DNA of 26,593 nt, from contig CAJKKA010000013.1 in assembly GCA_905200315.1 (NCBI GenBank), forward strand, positions 1 through 26,593, written 5' to 3'. Both the position numbers and the translations under genes were made by a program. The stretch is from an uncultured Clostridium sp. (GTDB taxonomy: Bacteria; Bacillota_A; Clostridia; TANB77; CAG-508). The notes under the pieces are model-generated. The model saw nothing but the letters and a program-made list of their open reading frames with translations, did not search any database and had not been told where the DNA came from. This document shows, piece after piece, positions 7,135-14,475 of this stretch. Each line of letters opens with the position of its first letter. Position 1 is the first letter of the stretch.

Positions 7135-8376
7135 TTATACCATTTTTTTTATATATTTAATTATAAATTCTGTTCCTTTTCCTATCTCAGATTTACAAAG
7201 TATTATACCATTATTCTTTTCTATTATATTTTTACTAAGAGATAAGCCTATACCTACGCTATTTTCTGTAGAGTTTTTTCCCTTATAAAATCTCTCAAAA
7301 ATGTGTTTCAAATCTTCTTTTTCAATTCCAATTCCCTCATCTTTTATAGAAATTTTAGTAAAAAGATTATTTTCTTCGTATTTTATATTAATTGTTCCAT
7401 TTTCTTTATTATGTTCTATACAATTTTTTATAATATTTGTAACCGCTTCTTGCTGCCATTTATAATCACCTACAAAGTCTGCTTCGTTATCTCCATTTAT
7501 AATTATATTTTGATTTTTTATTTCTATTGGTATTTCTAAATTTTTAACTATTTCTGTTATAAATTTATTAAGATTAATTTTTTCATCATAAAATTGAACT
7601 ACATTTGCATCTAATTTTGATAGCTTAAGCATTGATATTACAAGCCAATTTATCCAATCTATTTGTTTACTTATTTCAAAAATAAATTTTTGCTTTGTAT
7701 TTTCATCCATATTAGGATTTTCTTTTAAATTATCTAGCATAATGGTTATTGATGTAAGCGGAGTTTTTAATTGGTGTGATATATCTTCAACAGAAATTTT
7801 TAAATTTTCTTTATCTTTTTTAGATATTTCACTTTCTTCTTTTAGCATAATAGTAATTTTATATAATTCATTTTTTAGGTTACTTAGTTCATCTTCACTG
7901 TTTTCATCAATATTAAGTTCATATTTTTTGTTTTTTATTTCATTTATGTATTTAGTAATTTGCTTAATTTTTTTATCTCTTCTTTTTAAATAAAATAGTA
8001 TAATTATCAGCCATAAAAAACTAAACAATATAATTAATAAAATATTGGCAATTAAATTAAATTTCATTTGATTTTCTACTTGTATAATAGAATTAACCTC
8101 TTTTATATCTATACCATATTTTAATAACTCTGCTTGTCCTGTTTTACTTTCTTCAATATTACTAGAATTTAATATTTTTATTATCTCTTTAGTATCAATT
8201 TCAGGATATTTTTCTGTAATTGTTCCTATTATATTATCCATTTTTTGATTTACTATTATTGATACTTGTTTATACTGGTTAAAAGTTTGAATAGTAAAAG
8301 CTATACACATTACTATTGTTAGTATAAACATTGGTAATATTAAATATTTTAGATTTTTATTATTAAATAATTTCAT
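7135..8376 (-). CDS. Sensor histidine kinase
   Basis: A 413-residue membrane sensor. TM segments near residues 11-30 and 106-130 flank an extracellular loop of about 75 residues. A HAMP-like linker follows, then an H-box with H201 (SHQLKTPLTSI). The ATPase has the N-box (NIIKNCIEHNKENG), G1 (DEGIGIE), F-box (IFERFYKG) and G2 (GIGLSLSK). This matches the VanS/PhoR class. The gene starts one base after the stop of the response regulator, in the usual regulator-kinase order. The loop ligand is unknown. It may detect envelope stress or a peptide if its partner is the ABC system at position 1. Confidence 0.93.
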   Translation of the reverse strand: MKLFNNKNLKYLILPMFILTIVMCIAFTIQTFNQYKQVSIIVNQKMDNIIGTITEKYPEIDTKEIIKILNSSNIEESKTGQAELLKYGIDIKEVNSIIQVENQMKFNLIANILLIILFSFLWLIIILFYLKRRDKKIKQITKYINEIKNKKYELNIDENSEDELSNLKNELYKITIMLKEESEISKKDKENLKISVEDISHQLKTPLTSITIMLDNLKENPNMDENTKQKFIFEISKQIDWINWLVISMLKLSKLDANVVQFYDEKINLNKFITEIVKNLEIPIEIKNQNIIINGDNEADFVGDYKWQQEAVTNIIKNCIEHNKENGTINIKYEENNLFTKISIKDEGIGIEKEDLKHIFERFYKGKNSTENSVGIGLSLSKNIIEKNNGIILCKSEIGKGTEFIIKYIKKMV

Positions 8377-8377
8377 T

Positions 8378-9040
8378 CTACTCCCCTATTCTATAGCCTA
8401 GTCCTCGTACAGTTTTTATTATTGTTTCATCTCCTAGTTTTTCTCTTATTCTTTTAATGTATACTGTTAAAGTATTATCGTTAACAAAATTTCCTGCAAT
8501 ATCCCATATTTTTTCAAGTAATTGTTCTCTTGATATTAGTTTGTTTTGATTAGAAAATAGCATTAATAAAATTTTATACTCCAAACTTGTAAATATAATT
8601 TCTTCATTATCTTTATACACCTTTGCAGATGATGTATCTATTTTTATGTTTTTATATTGTATTAAATTACTTTCATTGTGCCCATATCTTCTAAGTACAG
8701 AATTTATTCTAGATATTAACTCTCGTGTTCTAAAAGGTTTTACTATGTAGTCGTCTGCACCTAAATCAAGCCCAAGAACTACACTTGTTTCTTCATCTTG
8801 AGCTGTTAAAAATATAACTGGAATATCTTTCTTAGACTTTATTTTTTTGCAAATTTCAAATCCATTTCCATCTGGCAAAGATATATCTAGCAATACTAAA
8901 TCTATTTCATTTTTATTAATTTCCTTATTAAATTCAGATACATTTTGGGCTGAAATAACCTTAAAATTTTCTTGCTCTAAGGAGTATTTCAAGCCCATTA
9001 TAATTGTATCATTATCTTCTACTAATAATATATGTTTCAT
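8378..9040 (-). CDS. OmpR/PhoB-family response regulator
   Basis: A 220-residue cytoplasmic transcription factor. The receiver domain spans about residues 1-118, with the acidic pocket at E8-D9 and phospho-acceptor D52 in LLDISLPDGNG. The switch threonine is in FLTAQD and the conserved lysine in YIVKPF. The winged-helix domain (about 125-220) ends with the family text VNDNTLTVYIKRIREKLGD and TVRGLGYRI. AAAGGA lies 9 bases before the ATG. Its partner is the adjacent kinase. A matching kind of operator, two direct repeats with an 11-bp period, is seen at 281-299 before the ABC gene. Confidence 0.95.
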   Translation of the reverse strand: MKHILLVEDNDTIIMGLKYSLEQENFKVISAQNVSEFNKEINKNEIDLVLLDISLPDGNGFEICKKIKSKKDIPVIFLTAQDEETSVVLGLDLGADDYIVKPFRTRELISRINSVLRRYGHNESNLIQYKNIKIDTSSAKVYKDNEEIIFTSLEYKILLMLFSNQNKLISREQLLEKIWDIAGNFVNDNTLTVYIKRIREKLGDETIIKTVRGLGYRIGE

Positions 9041-9074
9041 ATGTTTGTTTCCTTTATCTTATCTTTTAAAACAT

Positions 9075-9103
9075 ATTATAATCAAATATAAATAAAATTA
9101 CAA
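9075..9103 (-). promoter_or_regulatory. Promoter of the two-component operon
   Basis: A -35 TTGTAA (9103-9098), 17-bp spacer and consensus -10 TATAAT (9080-9075), 35 bases before the regulator ATG. It reads as a strong constitutive type with no obvious operator repeats. Confidence 0.75.
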
Positions 9104-9126
9104 GATTACATATATTTTATCTAATT

Positions 9127-9150
9127 GGGCACGGAGCACCGTGCCCCTAC
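9127..9150. repeat. GC-rich palindromic repeat, copy 1
   Basis: GGGCACGG and CCGTGCCC (9127-9134, 9139-9146) form a perfect 8-bp stem with a 4-base loop, followed by CTAC. On the minus strand it starts GTAGGGGC, as does the copy at 11655-11680. It is a GC island in very AT-rich DNA. No U-run follows, so it is not a standard terminator. Confidence 0.7.
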
Positions 9151-9188
9151 AGCATATAATATTAGTTGCAATAAAATCAAATATAATT

Positions 9189-10535
9189 TTATTGTTTTCT
9201 GCAATAATCCAAACATATCCATCCACTTTTAGTTAGTCCCCAATTATTATTTACTTTTGTAACTGTGCATATTACACCTTTTTTATAGCCATTTGCTTTT
9301 GCATTTCCTAGTGCTTTATTTTGCTTTCTGGCATTTTGCGATAACTGGTTGTATTTTTTAGCCTTATAATTTGTTCCTGGTCCTGTTCTTACATTTAAAA
9401 GACTTGCATTTACCTTATAACTTCCATTAGAATATTTTTTAGTATTTACTTTTGTGTTGCTATTTGATGATACTGTTGATTTTGAATTTGTAAGATAGTC
9501 TGAGCACACCCATCTATTTGTTCCTATTCTACTCCAATTTCCTTGTGTTTCATAAACTATAACTTGGCTTCCATTACTCAAAGCTCCTACCTTTTTTCCA
9601 TTAGGAGAGCTTCTTACATTCAATCCACCATTTGCTTTAACATACATTATTGTATTGGTATTTGTACTTGGAACATAGTTGTTTGTTGGTACATTTGAAT
9701 CATGTTTATATGCAAAAAATCTAGTGTAATTTGCATATTTTCTAAAATTTGATATAGAGCAATATACAGTATTTCCTGAAACTGTTACTTTTCCTCTTCT
9801 GGTTGATGTTTCAAATTTTCCATTATACAAAAACGGATCATATATTTTTAAAGTATCATTTTCAACACCAACTATTAAAATTAAATGTCCCCCTGTTGTG
9901 AATAAACCATTTCCACAGCTTGCAACAACATAGTAATTATTGTTTAGCAAATTTATTGCATTGTCTAATTTATACGTTTCGTTGTATTCTATATTAAATG
10001 TATCTGCAACAAATCTAAAAGCACTTAAATACGTTCCATTATTTGCACTTCTATATCCATGTTCAACAAACAAATTTCCCATTTCAGGTGGAGTTATTGT
10101 TCCTCTCGTTGCGGTAACAACCATACTAGCACATGTAGGTCCACATCCACTTGTTCCAATCGTTTGTGAAGATTTATTAATTGATGTATATGGATGAGAA
10201 GCCCATCTTGAATCTATTTGAGAATAATAAGTTAATCCTATATAATTTCCTAAATTAATATTTTGATGTTTTTCATCACCCTTATAAGCTATTGGTCCTT
10301 GTTCTTCAAAACTTTCAACCTCTAAACTTTGTTCATCAATACCATTTTCTATATTTTTTGAAGGCAAAGCTTTTATATTTTCATCAGATAATTCATATTT
10401 GTATATTTCTTTTTTGCAGGCATTTGTAATGGTATTTTCTACAGTTTTGTTATCTTTTTTGTTATTCACTGTAATAACTCCTGTAATTACCGATAATATA
10501 ATTGCTATAAATATAATTAATTTTAATTTTCGCAT
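9189..10535 (-). CDS. Secreted C39-like cysteine peptidase with two SH3b domains
   Basis: A 448-residue exported protein. An N-terminal signal or anchor helix (residues 4-22) is followed by a linker. A papain-fold C39-like domain spans about 95-275, with catalytic C131 (GTSGCGPTC), H217 (GGHLILIVG) and D233 (IYDP). Two bacterial SH3 domains (about 297-350 and 373-448, each with LNVR) probably bind cell wall. The likely role is cleavage of a cell-wall or peptide substrate outside the cell. I start at 10535 because AGAGGTG lies 6 bases upstream; an in-frame ATG at 10577 gives 14 extra non-hydrophobic residues and no ribosome site. The gene is divergent from the recombinase at 10656. Confidence 0.85.
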   Translation of the reverse strand: MRKLKLIIFIAIILSVITGVITVNNKKDNKTVENTITNACKKEIYKYELSDENIKALPSKNIENGIDEQSLEVESFEEQGPIAYKGDEKHQNINLGNYIGLTYYSQIDSRWASHPYTSINKSSQTIGTSGCGPTCASMVVTATRGTITPPEMGNLFVEHGYRSANNGTYLSAFRFVADTFNIEYNETYKLDNAINLLNNNYYVVASCGNGLFTTGGHLILIVGVENDTLKIYDPFLYNGKFETSTRRGKVTVSGNTVYCSISNFRKYANYTRFFAYKHDSNVPTNNYVPSTNTNTIMYVKANGGLNVRSSPNGKKVGALSNGSQVIVYETQGNWSRIGTNRWVCSDYLTNSKSTVSSNSNTKVNTKKYSNGSYKVNASLLNVRTGPGTNYKAKKYNQLSQNARKQNKALGNAKANGYKKGVICTVTKVNNNWGLTKSGWICLDYCRKQ

Positions 10536-10596
10536 AAAAAACACCTCTACATTATAATATTCAAACAAAAACTCCATTGTTACGGCTTAAATTTTA

Positions 10597-10625
10597 TTGA
10601 CATTTCCAAGTTAAATGTATAGAAT
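10597..10625 (+). promoter_or_regulatory. Promoter of the tyrosine recombinase gene
   Basis: A consensus -35 TTGACA (10597-10602), 17-bp spacer and -10 TAGAAT (10620-10625), 30 bases before the ATG. It is the best -35 seen in the window. Confidence 0.8.
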
Positions 10626-10655
10626 ATTTCTAGAGTTTTAAAGGAGAAATCACAT

Positions 10656-11639
10656 ATGATAGATAGAGAAAAAAATCCAGAATTTGTTAATTCATTTTTA
10701 GATTATTCAATAACAATTTTAAATAAATCAACAAATTCTATTAAAGAATACAATTACGATTTAACAATGTTTTTTAGATATATGATGATACATTTTAATT
10801 TAACAGATGAAAAAGAATTTAATGAAATAGACATTAAAAACTTTAGTATTGAAGATGTTAAAAGAATTAAGCTAGAAGATATACACGCCTTTATATCTTA
10901 TTTAGCAGTATATAACAAAAGTAAATCTGCAACAAGAGCAAGAAAAATAAGTACCATTAGAATATTTTTTAATTATTTAGCTTGCAAAGCTAACCTAATT
11001 GAAACAAATCCAGCTCAAAATTTAGAAACTCCAAAACATGAAAAAAGAATGCCAAAATATTTATCATTAGAGGATAGTAAAAAATTATTAAATGTTGCTG
11101 CAGATGATTCTAATAGAAATTCAAAAAGAGATTATGCAATTACTACCCTATTTTTAAATTGTGGTATGCGTTTATCTGAACTTGTTGGAATAAACATAGA
11201 TGATATAGACTTTTCAGAAGAAAAAATGACTGTTATAGGTAAAGGAAATAAAGAAAGAACTATTTATTTAAATAAAGCATGTATAAAAGCTATAAAAGAA
11301 TATTTAAATGTAAGGCCAAAAGATGGAATACGATTAGATAGTAAGAACTCAAAAAAAGCTCTATTTTTAAGTGAAAGGCGCGAACGAATAAGTAATAGAA
11401 CAGTACAACAAATAATAACAAATGAACTAAGAAAAGCCGGACTAGATACAAAAAAATATTCAGTACATAAACTAAGACACACGGCTGCAACATTAATGTA
11501 TCAATACGGACAAGTTGATATACGTGCTTTGCAAGAACTATTAGGACACGAAAGTATATCAACAACAGAAATATATACTCATGTTGCCAATGAGCAAGTA
11601 AGAAATGCTGTTGAAGCAAATCCATTGTCTAATTTGTAA
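10656..11639 (+). CDS. Tyrosine recombinase, XerC/XerD type
   Basis: A 327-residue site-specific recombinase. The N-terminal SAM-like core-binding domain spans about residues 8-115 and the catalytic domain 130-320. All catalytic residues are present: R172 (GMRLSELVG), K196 (GKGNKERTI), H271 and R274 (HKLRHTAATLM), H298 (LLGHES) and Y307 (TTEIYTHV). AAAGGAG lies upstream of the ATG. The length and motifs fit housekeeping Xer proteins that resolve chromosome dimers at dif. A mobile-element integrase is possible, but no element ends are seen here. I cannot separate XerC from XerD. Confidence 0.88.
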   Translation: MIDREKNPEFVNSFLDYSITILNKSTNSIKEYNYDLTMFFRYMMIHFNLTDEKEFNEIDIKNFSIEDVKRIKLEDIHAFISYLAVYNKSKSATRARKISTIRIFFNYLACKANLIETNPAQNLETPKHEKRMPKYLSLEDSKKLLNVAADDSNRNSKRDYAITTLFLNCGMRLSELVGINIDDIDFSEEKMTVIGKGNKERTIYLNKACIKAIKEYLNVRPKDGIRLDSKNSKKALFLSERRERISNRTVQQIITNELRKAGLDTKKYSVHKLRHTAATLMYQYGQVDIRALQELLGHESISTTEIYTHVANEQVRNAVEANPLSNL

Positions 11640-11654
11640 ACAGCTCTGTTTTTC

Positions 11655-11680
11655 GGGTCGCCGGGGACGTCGGCCCCTAC
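11655..11680. repeat. GC-rich palindromic repeat, copy 2
   Basis: An imperfect inverted repeat beginning GGGTCG and ending CGGCCC, then CTAC. On the minus strand it begins GTAGGGGC like the copy at 9127. It starts 15 bases after the recombinase stop. The stem differs from copy 1, so only the GTAGGGGC edge and the palindromic design are shared. Confidence 0.6.
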
Positions 11681-11709
11681 AACGTTTGACATTAATTTTT
11701 TATTTATAA

Positions 11710-11882
11710 AATCTGAAACATAATTAAAAATCAATATTTCGAATGTGATTGGAGTGAGTGTATAGCTTCTTATTAAATTTAAATGAGGGCGCGTTTTGCG
11801 AGAGGCTCGTTTGAATTTCTATTAGAAGCTATAACGAACGTATTAAGCCGAGAAATATTTATTTTTAATCTATTTTCAGATT
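11710..11882. repeat. MITE-like 173-bp inverted-repeat element
   Basis: The ends are inverted repeats: AATCTGAAA at 11710-11718 matches its complement at 11874-11882. Pairing continues inward through ATTAAAAAT and AATATTTC, and through a TATAGCTTCT/AGAAGCTATA pair (11761-11770 and 11824-11833) with ATTAAATTT-like arms. The centre is a GC-rich GGGCGCG loop. Only one internal stretch of about 20 bases fails to pair. No protein of useful size is encoded. It could be a non-autonomous transposon relic or a structured RNA. It fills most of the 334-base gap between the Xer and DUF308 genes. Confidence 0.65.
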
Positions 11883-11886
11883 ATGA

Positions 11887-11892
11887 TATAAT
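11887..11892 (+). promoter_or_regulatory. Probable -10 box of the DUF308 gene
   Basis: A consensus TATAAT immediately outside the right end of the inverted-repeat element, 82 bases before the ATG. The -35 would fall inside the element (TTTTAA) and is weak, so the element may contribute to expression. Confidence 0.45.
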
Positions 11893-11973
11893 TTTAAAAA
11901 AGGATTAACAAAATTAAAATTATATGTTATAAATAAAATGTATAAAATCACAAAAGAAAAAGGAGGTGTTTAC

Positions 11974-12513
11974 ATGGAAACATATCTAAAAAAATATGGT
12001 ACGCATTCACTTGTAATATCACTAGCATTAATTGTTTTATCAGTATTTTTAATATTCAGACCAGTAGACTCAATAAATGTACTAATGATTATATTTGGTG
12101 TTATAGTTGCTATTGATGGACTAATACACTTTATTTCATACTTTGCAAGTCCAAAAGAATTAAGACCTTTTAGCTTTGAACTAGCACAAGGTATATTAGA
12201 AATTATTGCAGGTTTTGTATTTATAACACATCCAGGTTGGTTAATTGCCATACTACCATTTATAATTGGTATATGGATAATATTAGAAAGTATTATAAAA
12301 TTCCAACTTTCAATAAATATGAAAGATATGCCAGAAAGCAACTGGGTTATAATGTTAATACTATCTATTATAACAATAGCACTTGGAGCATTAATTATTG
12401 CTAATCCTACACAAACAGCTGCAGTTGCAGTTTCTTTATGTGGAGTTGGTTTATTAATTTCTGAATCTTTAAATGCTATTGAATGTGTGTATATAATGAT
12501 GAAATTAAAATAA
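11974..12513 (+). CDS. DUF308/HdeD-like membrane protein
   Basis: A 179-residue integral membrane protein with about six hydrophobic helices arranged as repeated pairs, including a GI(L)EIIAGF helix and an ALGALIIANP helix. This is the pattern of the HdeD/DUF308 family, whose members are linked to acid or envelope stress in enterics and are of unknown role in Bacillota. The start at 11974 has AGGAGGTG 6 bases upstream; an earlier ATG at 11938 lacks one. A strong terminator follows. The opposite strand is open for 189 codons here, but that is a shadow. Confidence 0.85.
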   Translation: METYLKKYGTHSLVISLALIVLSVFLIFRPVDSINVLMIIFGVIVAIDGLIHFISYFASPKELRPFSFELAQGILEIIAGFVFITHPGWLIAILPFIIGIWIILESIIKFQLSINMKDMPESNWVIMLILSIITIALGALIIANPTQTAAVAVSLCGVGLLISESLNAIECVYIMMKLK

Positions 12514-12519
12514 AATTTA

Positions 12520-12547
12520 AAGATGGGTTTATCTCCCATCTTTTTTT
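12520..12547 (+). terminator. Terminator of the DUF308 gene
   Basis: An 8-bp stem AAGATGGG/CCCATCTT (12520-12527, 12535-12542) running into a T tract, 6 bases after the stop. Confidence 0.92.
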
Positions 12548-12551
12548 ACAT

Positions 12552-13131
12552 TCACAACAAAATTGGCTGAATTTGTTCCCTATTTAAAGCATATTCAGCA
12601 GTTTTTATTATATATTCAGGATCAAAAACAGCTGAACGTGGCTTAGTAATTGGATTATCTTGTTTGAATGGAACAAAATAATAATTATTTCTATTTAATA
12701 ATTTTCCAATATTTTCAGCATTTCCACTTAATGCATTATTAGTAGAAACAGCAATTACCACAGGATTATTATTTCTTAAATGGGATTTTATTGCCATCAA
12801 AGCAGGTGTATCTATTATGTCATTTGCAAGCTTTGCCATAGTATTTCCGGCTTGCTGGTGCAACAATCATAATATCTGTTAATTTCTTAGGTCCAATAGG
12901 CTCTGCACCTTGAATTGTATGAATTATTTTATTTCCTGTGATTTTTTCAATTTCATCTATAAAATCTTGTGCTTTTCCAAATTTAGTATCTAATTCATAA
13001 GCATTGTAAGACATAATTGGAATAACACTTGCGCCTTTTTCAACTAATTCCTTTATTTTAGGAATTACTTTACTAAAAGTGCAAAAAGAGCCAGTAAGTA
13101 CAAATCCAATTTTACAATTATTTATTTCCAA
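12552..13131 (-). pseudogene. spoVFB: Dipicolinate synthase subunit B, frameshifted
   Basis: Subunit B of dipicolinate synthase makes the spore-core compound dipicolinic acid in the mother cell. The gene is in two frames. 12820-13131 encodes the N-terminal Rossmann part (IGFVLTGSFCTFSKVIP, IMIVAPAS). 12552-12866 encodes the rest (GNTMAKLANDIIDTPALM, HLRNNNPVVIA, NYYFVPFKQDNP). The parts join if one base is removed at about 12847-12851, in the GCCGG at the APxxGNTMAK motif. The total is 580 bases, one more than a multiple of three. The start is a TTG with GGGGGAG upstream. Subunit A is not adjacent. It is either a real mutation or a sequencing/assembly error. Confidence 0.88.
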
Positions 13132-13218
13132 GTTTACTCCCCCCTTTTTAGTATGTTTATATATAATATGAAATTATGTAAATAAGTGTATGAATTAAAA
13201 AGAATTTCTTAAAAAATA

Positions 13219-13247
13219 TTGAAAAAATTTTTAACTTTGTATATAAT
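13219..13247 (+). promoter_or_regulatory. Promoter of the prepilin-like gene
   Basis: A -35 TTGAAA (13219-13224), exactly 17 bases, then -10 TATAAT (13242-13247), 27 bases before the ATG. Confidence 0.8.
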
Positions 13248-13274
13248 CAAAAAAAAAGAAGGAAGTAATAAAAT

Positions 13275-13706
13275 ATGATAAATAATTATAAAGGTATATC
13301 TCTTATGGCACTTGTAATAGCAATAATTGTACTACTTATTTTAGCAGGAATAACTATTAATTTAACAGTTGGAAGCAATGGAATATTTACAAAAGCTCAA
13401 ACTGCAAAAGAACAAACAAATATGGCACAAGCAAAAGAAAATGTTGAATTAAAAATAGCTAGCTTACAAACAGAAACAGAAGGCAAAGCAACAATAGCAA
13501 GCTTAAAAGAATATGCTAAAACAGATTCCGATATAACAATAGATACAAATAGCAAAATAATTTATAAAAATGAATATGAATTTACTATTGATAATAATTT
13601 GAAAATAACTAATGTTGCCAAATATGATAACAAAGATGTATCACCAGCATCTATAAAGAAAATTTCTACACCAATGGTTTTCGATACATTTGATAGAAAT
13701 CAATAA
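13275..13706 (+). CDS. Prepilin-like membrane-anchored protein
   Basis: A 143-residue protein with a short basic start (MINNYKG) followed by one long hydrophobic helix (residues 8-29), then a lysine- and glutamine-rich helix and a small polar C-terminal domain. This is the layout of type IV prepilin-like proteins frequent in Clostridia, in which a peptidase cuts after the glycine (G7). The glutamate normally at position +5 is alanine or methionine here, so processing and assembly are uncertain. It has its own promoter and a terminator, and no pilus-assembly genes nearby. It may be a pseudopilin or simply an anchored surface protein. Confidence 0.7.
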   Translation: MINNYKGISLMALVIAIIVLLILAGITINLTVGSNGIFTKAQTAKEQTNMAQAKENVELKIASLQTETEGKATIASLKEYAKTDSDITIDTNSKIIYKNEYEFTIDNNLKITNVAKYDNKDVSPASIKKISTPMVFDTFDRNQ

Positions 13707-13736
13707 AAAACATCCCTTATTCAGGGATGTTTTTTA
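13705..13736. terminator. Bidirectional terminator between convergent genes
   Basis: An 8-bp stem ACATCCCT/AGGGATGT (13710-13717, 13723-13730) with A-runs before and T-runs after, so it works both ways. It overlaps the last codons of the minus-strand gene ending at 13717. Confidence 0.9.
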
Positions 13737-14097
13737 AATAGTTTTCTTCCAATTCAATGATTTCATAAAAGTCTGTTATTTCAAATTTTATTTCTAACGA
13801 ACATCTATATTGTCCAATTAAAAACTCATAAAATTGAAATTCAACTATATTTCCTCCAGATGCCAATTCTTCCATTTCAAAGTCTACAACAACATCCATA
13901 ATTTCATACTCAGGATTGTCATCTGTAATTAAGAATTGAGTGTTATATAGACTAAGAAAAAATTTACTGTCTTTGTATTCTCCTAATATATAATCTGGAG
14001 CCAAGAATATAGCAATTTTGTTACCTGTTTTTCTTAGTACTCCAGTTGCAAAGTAATTTGGCATCCGTAAATTTACGTTATAATATTTTGATACCAT
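13717..14097 (-). CDS. Hypothetical 126-residue protein
   Basis: Not recognised. It is an acidic, soluble protein rich in aromatic residues and alternating strand-like segments (IAIFLAPDYILGEY, VEFQFYEFLIGQYRC). There is no signal peptide or membrane helix. AGGAGG lies 10 bases before the ATG at 14097. It is a single-gene unit bounded by the bidirectional terminator and divergent from the peroxiredoxin remnant. The sheet-rich composition would fit a small beta-barrel or binding domain, but no function is proposed. Confidence 0.75.
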   Translation of the reverse strand: MVSKYYNVNLRMPNYFATGVLRKTGNKIAIFLAPDYILGEYKDSKFFLSLYNTQFLITDDNPEYEIMDVVVDFEMEELASGGNIVEFQFYEFLIGQYRCSLEIKFEITDFYEIIELEENYLKNIPE

Positions 14098-14268
14098 ATC
14101 TTTTTCCTCCTTTTTTATTCAAAAAAACACTTGGTTACTCATATATTTTATCACTTTTTTATGTGAACTTCAAGTTTTTTTTGTTTCTCTTTAATTCTTT
14201 TCTATCTTTCTTGTAACATTTTTTTATTTTTTTAATATTATATACAAAAATTATATCGGAGGTTATTT

Positions 14269-14457
14269 ATGGATTACGAAATTATGATGAATGGTAATGT
14301 AAAAATCGGTATGGTTGCTCCTGATTTTGAAGCCGATACCTCTTTTGGTAAAATTTGTTTGAATGATTATAAGGGAAAATGGCTCGTTTTATTTTCACAT
14401 CCAGGCGATTTTACACCAGTTTGTTCAGTTTTCAAACTTTTTGAAATATGTTTTTGA
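14269..14457 (+). pseudogene. Peroxiredoxin, truncated after the active-site cysteine
   Basis: The N-terminus of a thiol peroxidase of the AhpC/Prx6 type. It includes [20 protein letters not shown] and the peroxidatic motif HPGDFTPVC at about residues 44-52. Family members continue TTEF and run to about 200 residues or more. Here homology stops after position 14424, and ten unrelated residues precede a stop. The native ribosome site CGGAGG is intact. The break coincides with the downstream end of a tandem serine-recombinase module, so the gene was most likely split by integration of that element. The missing part was not found in the window. Confidence 0.85.
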
Positions 14458-14475
14458 ATAGCCACTTTCATAATA
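14425..14475. other. Probable left attachment junction of the recombinase element
   Basis: Peroxiredoxin coding sequence ends at about 14424 and foreign DNA starts. The stretch includes a short interrupted inverted repeat (TTTCAAA and TTGAAA) and then the 3' end of a large serine recombinase gene at 14476. Such enzymes usually lie at one end of their element, so this is the likely attL. The exact core cannot be fixed without the other end. Confidence 0.55.

Noticed and set aside
11264..11625. Two minus-strand open frames of 72 and 111 codons
   Set aside because: Antisense to the catalytic domain of the Xer recombinase; composition is that of a shadow frame.
10656..11639. Xer gene as the integrase of a mobile element including the C39 peptidase
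   Set aside because: No attachment repeats or tRNA target seen, and its size and motifs fit a housekeeping Xer protein equally well.
11970..12539. 189-codon open frame on the minus strand
   Set aside because: Exact antisense of the DUF308 gene, whose helices, ribosome site and terminator are clear. There is no ribosome site and no recognisable protein.
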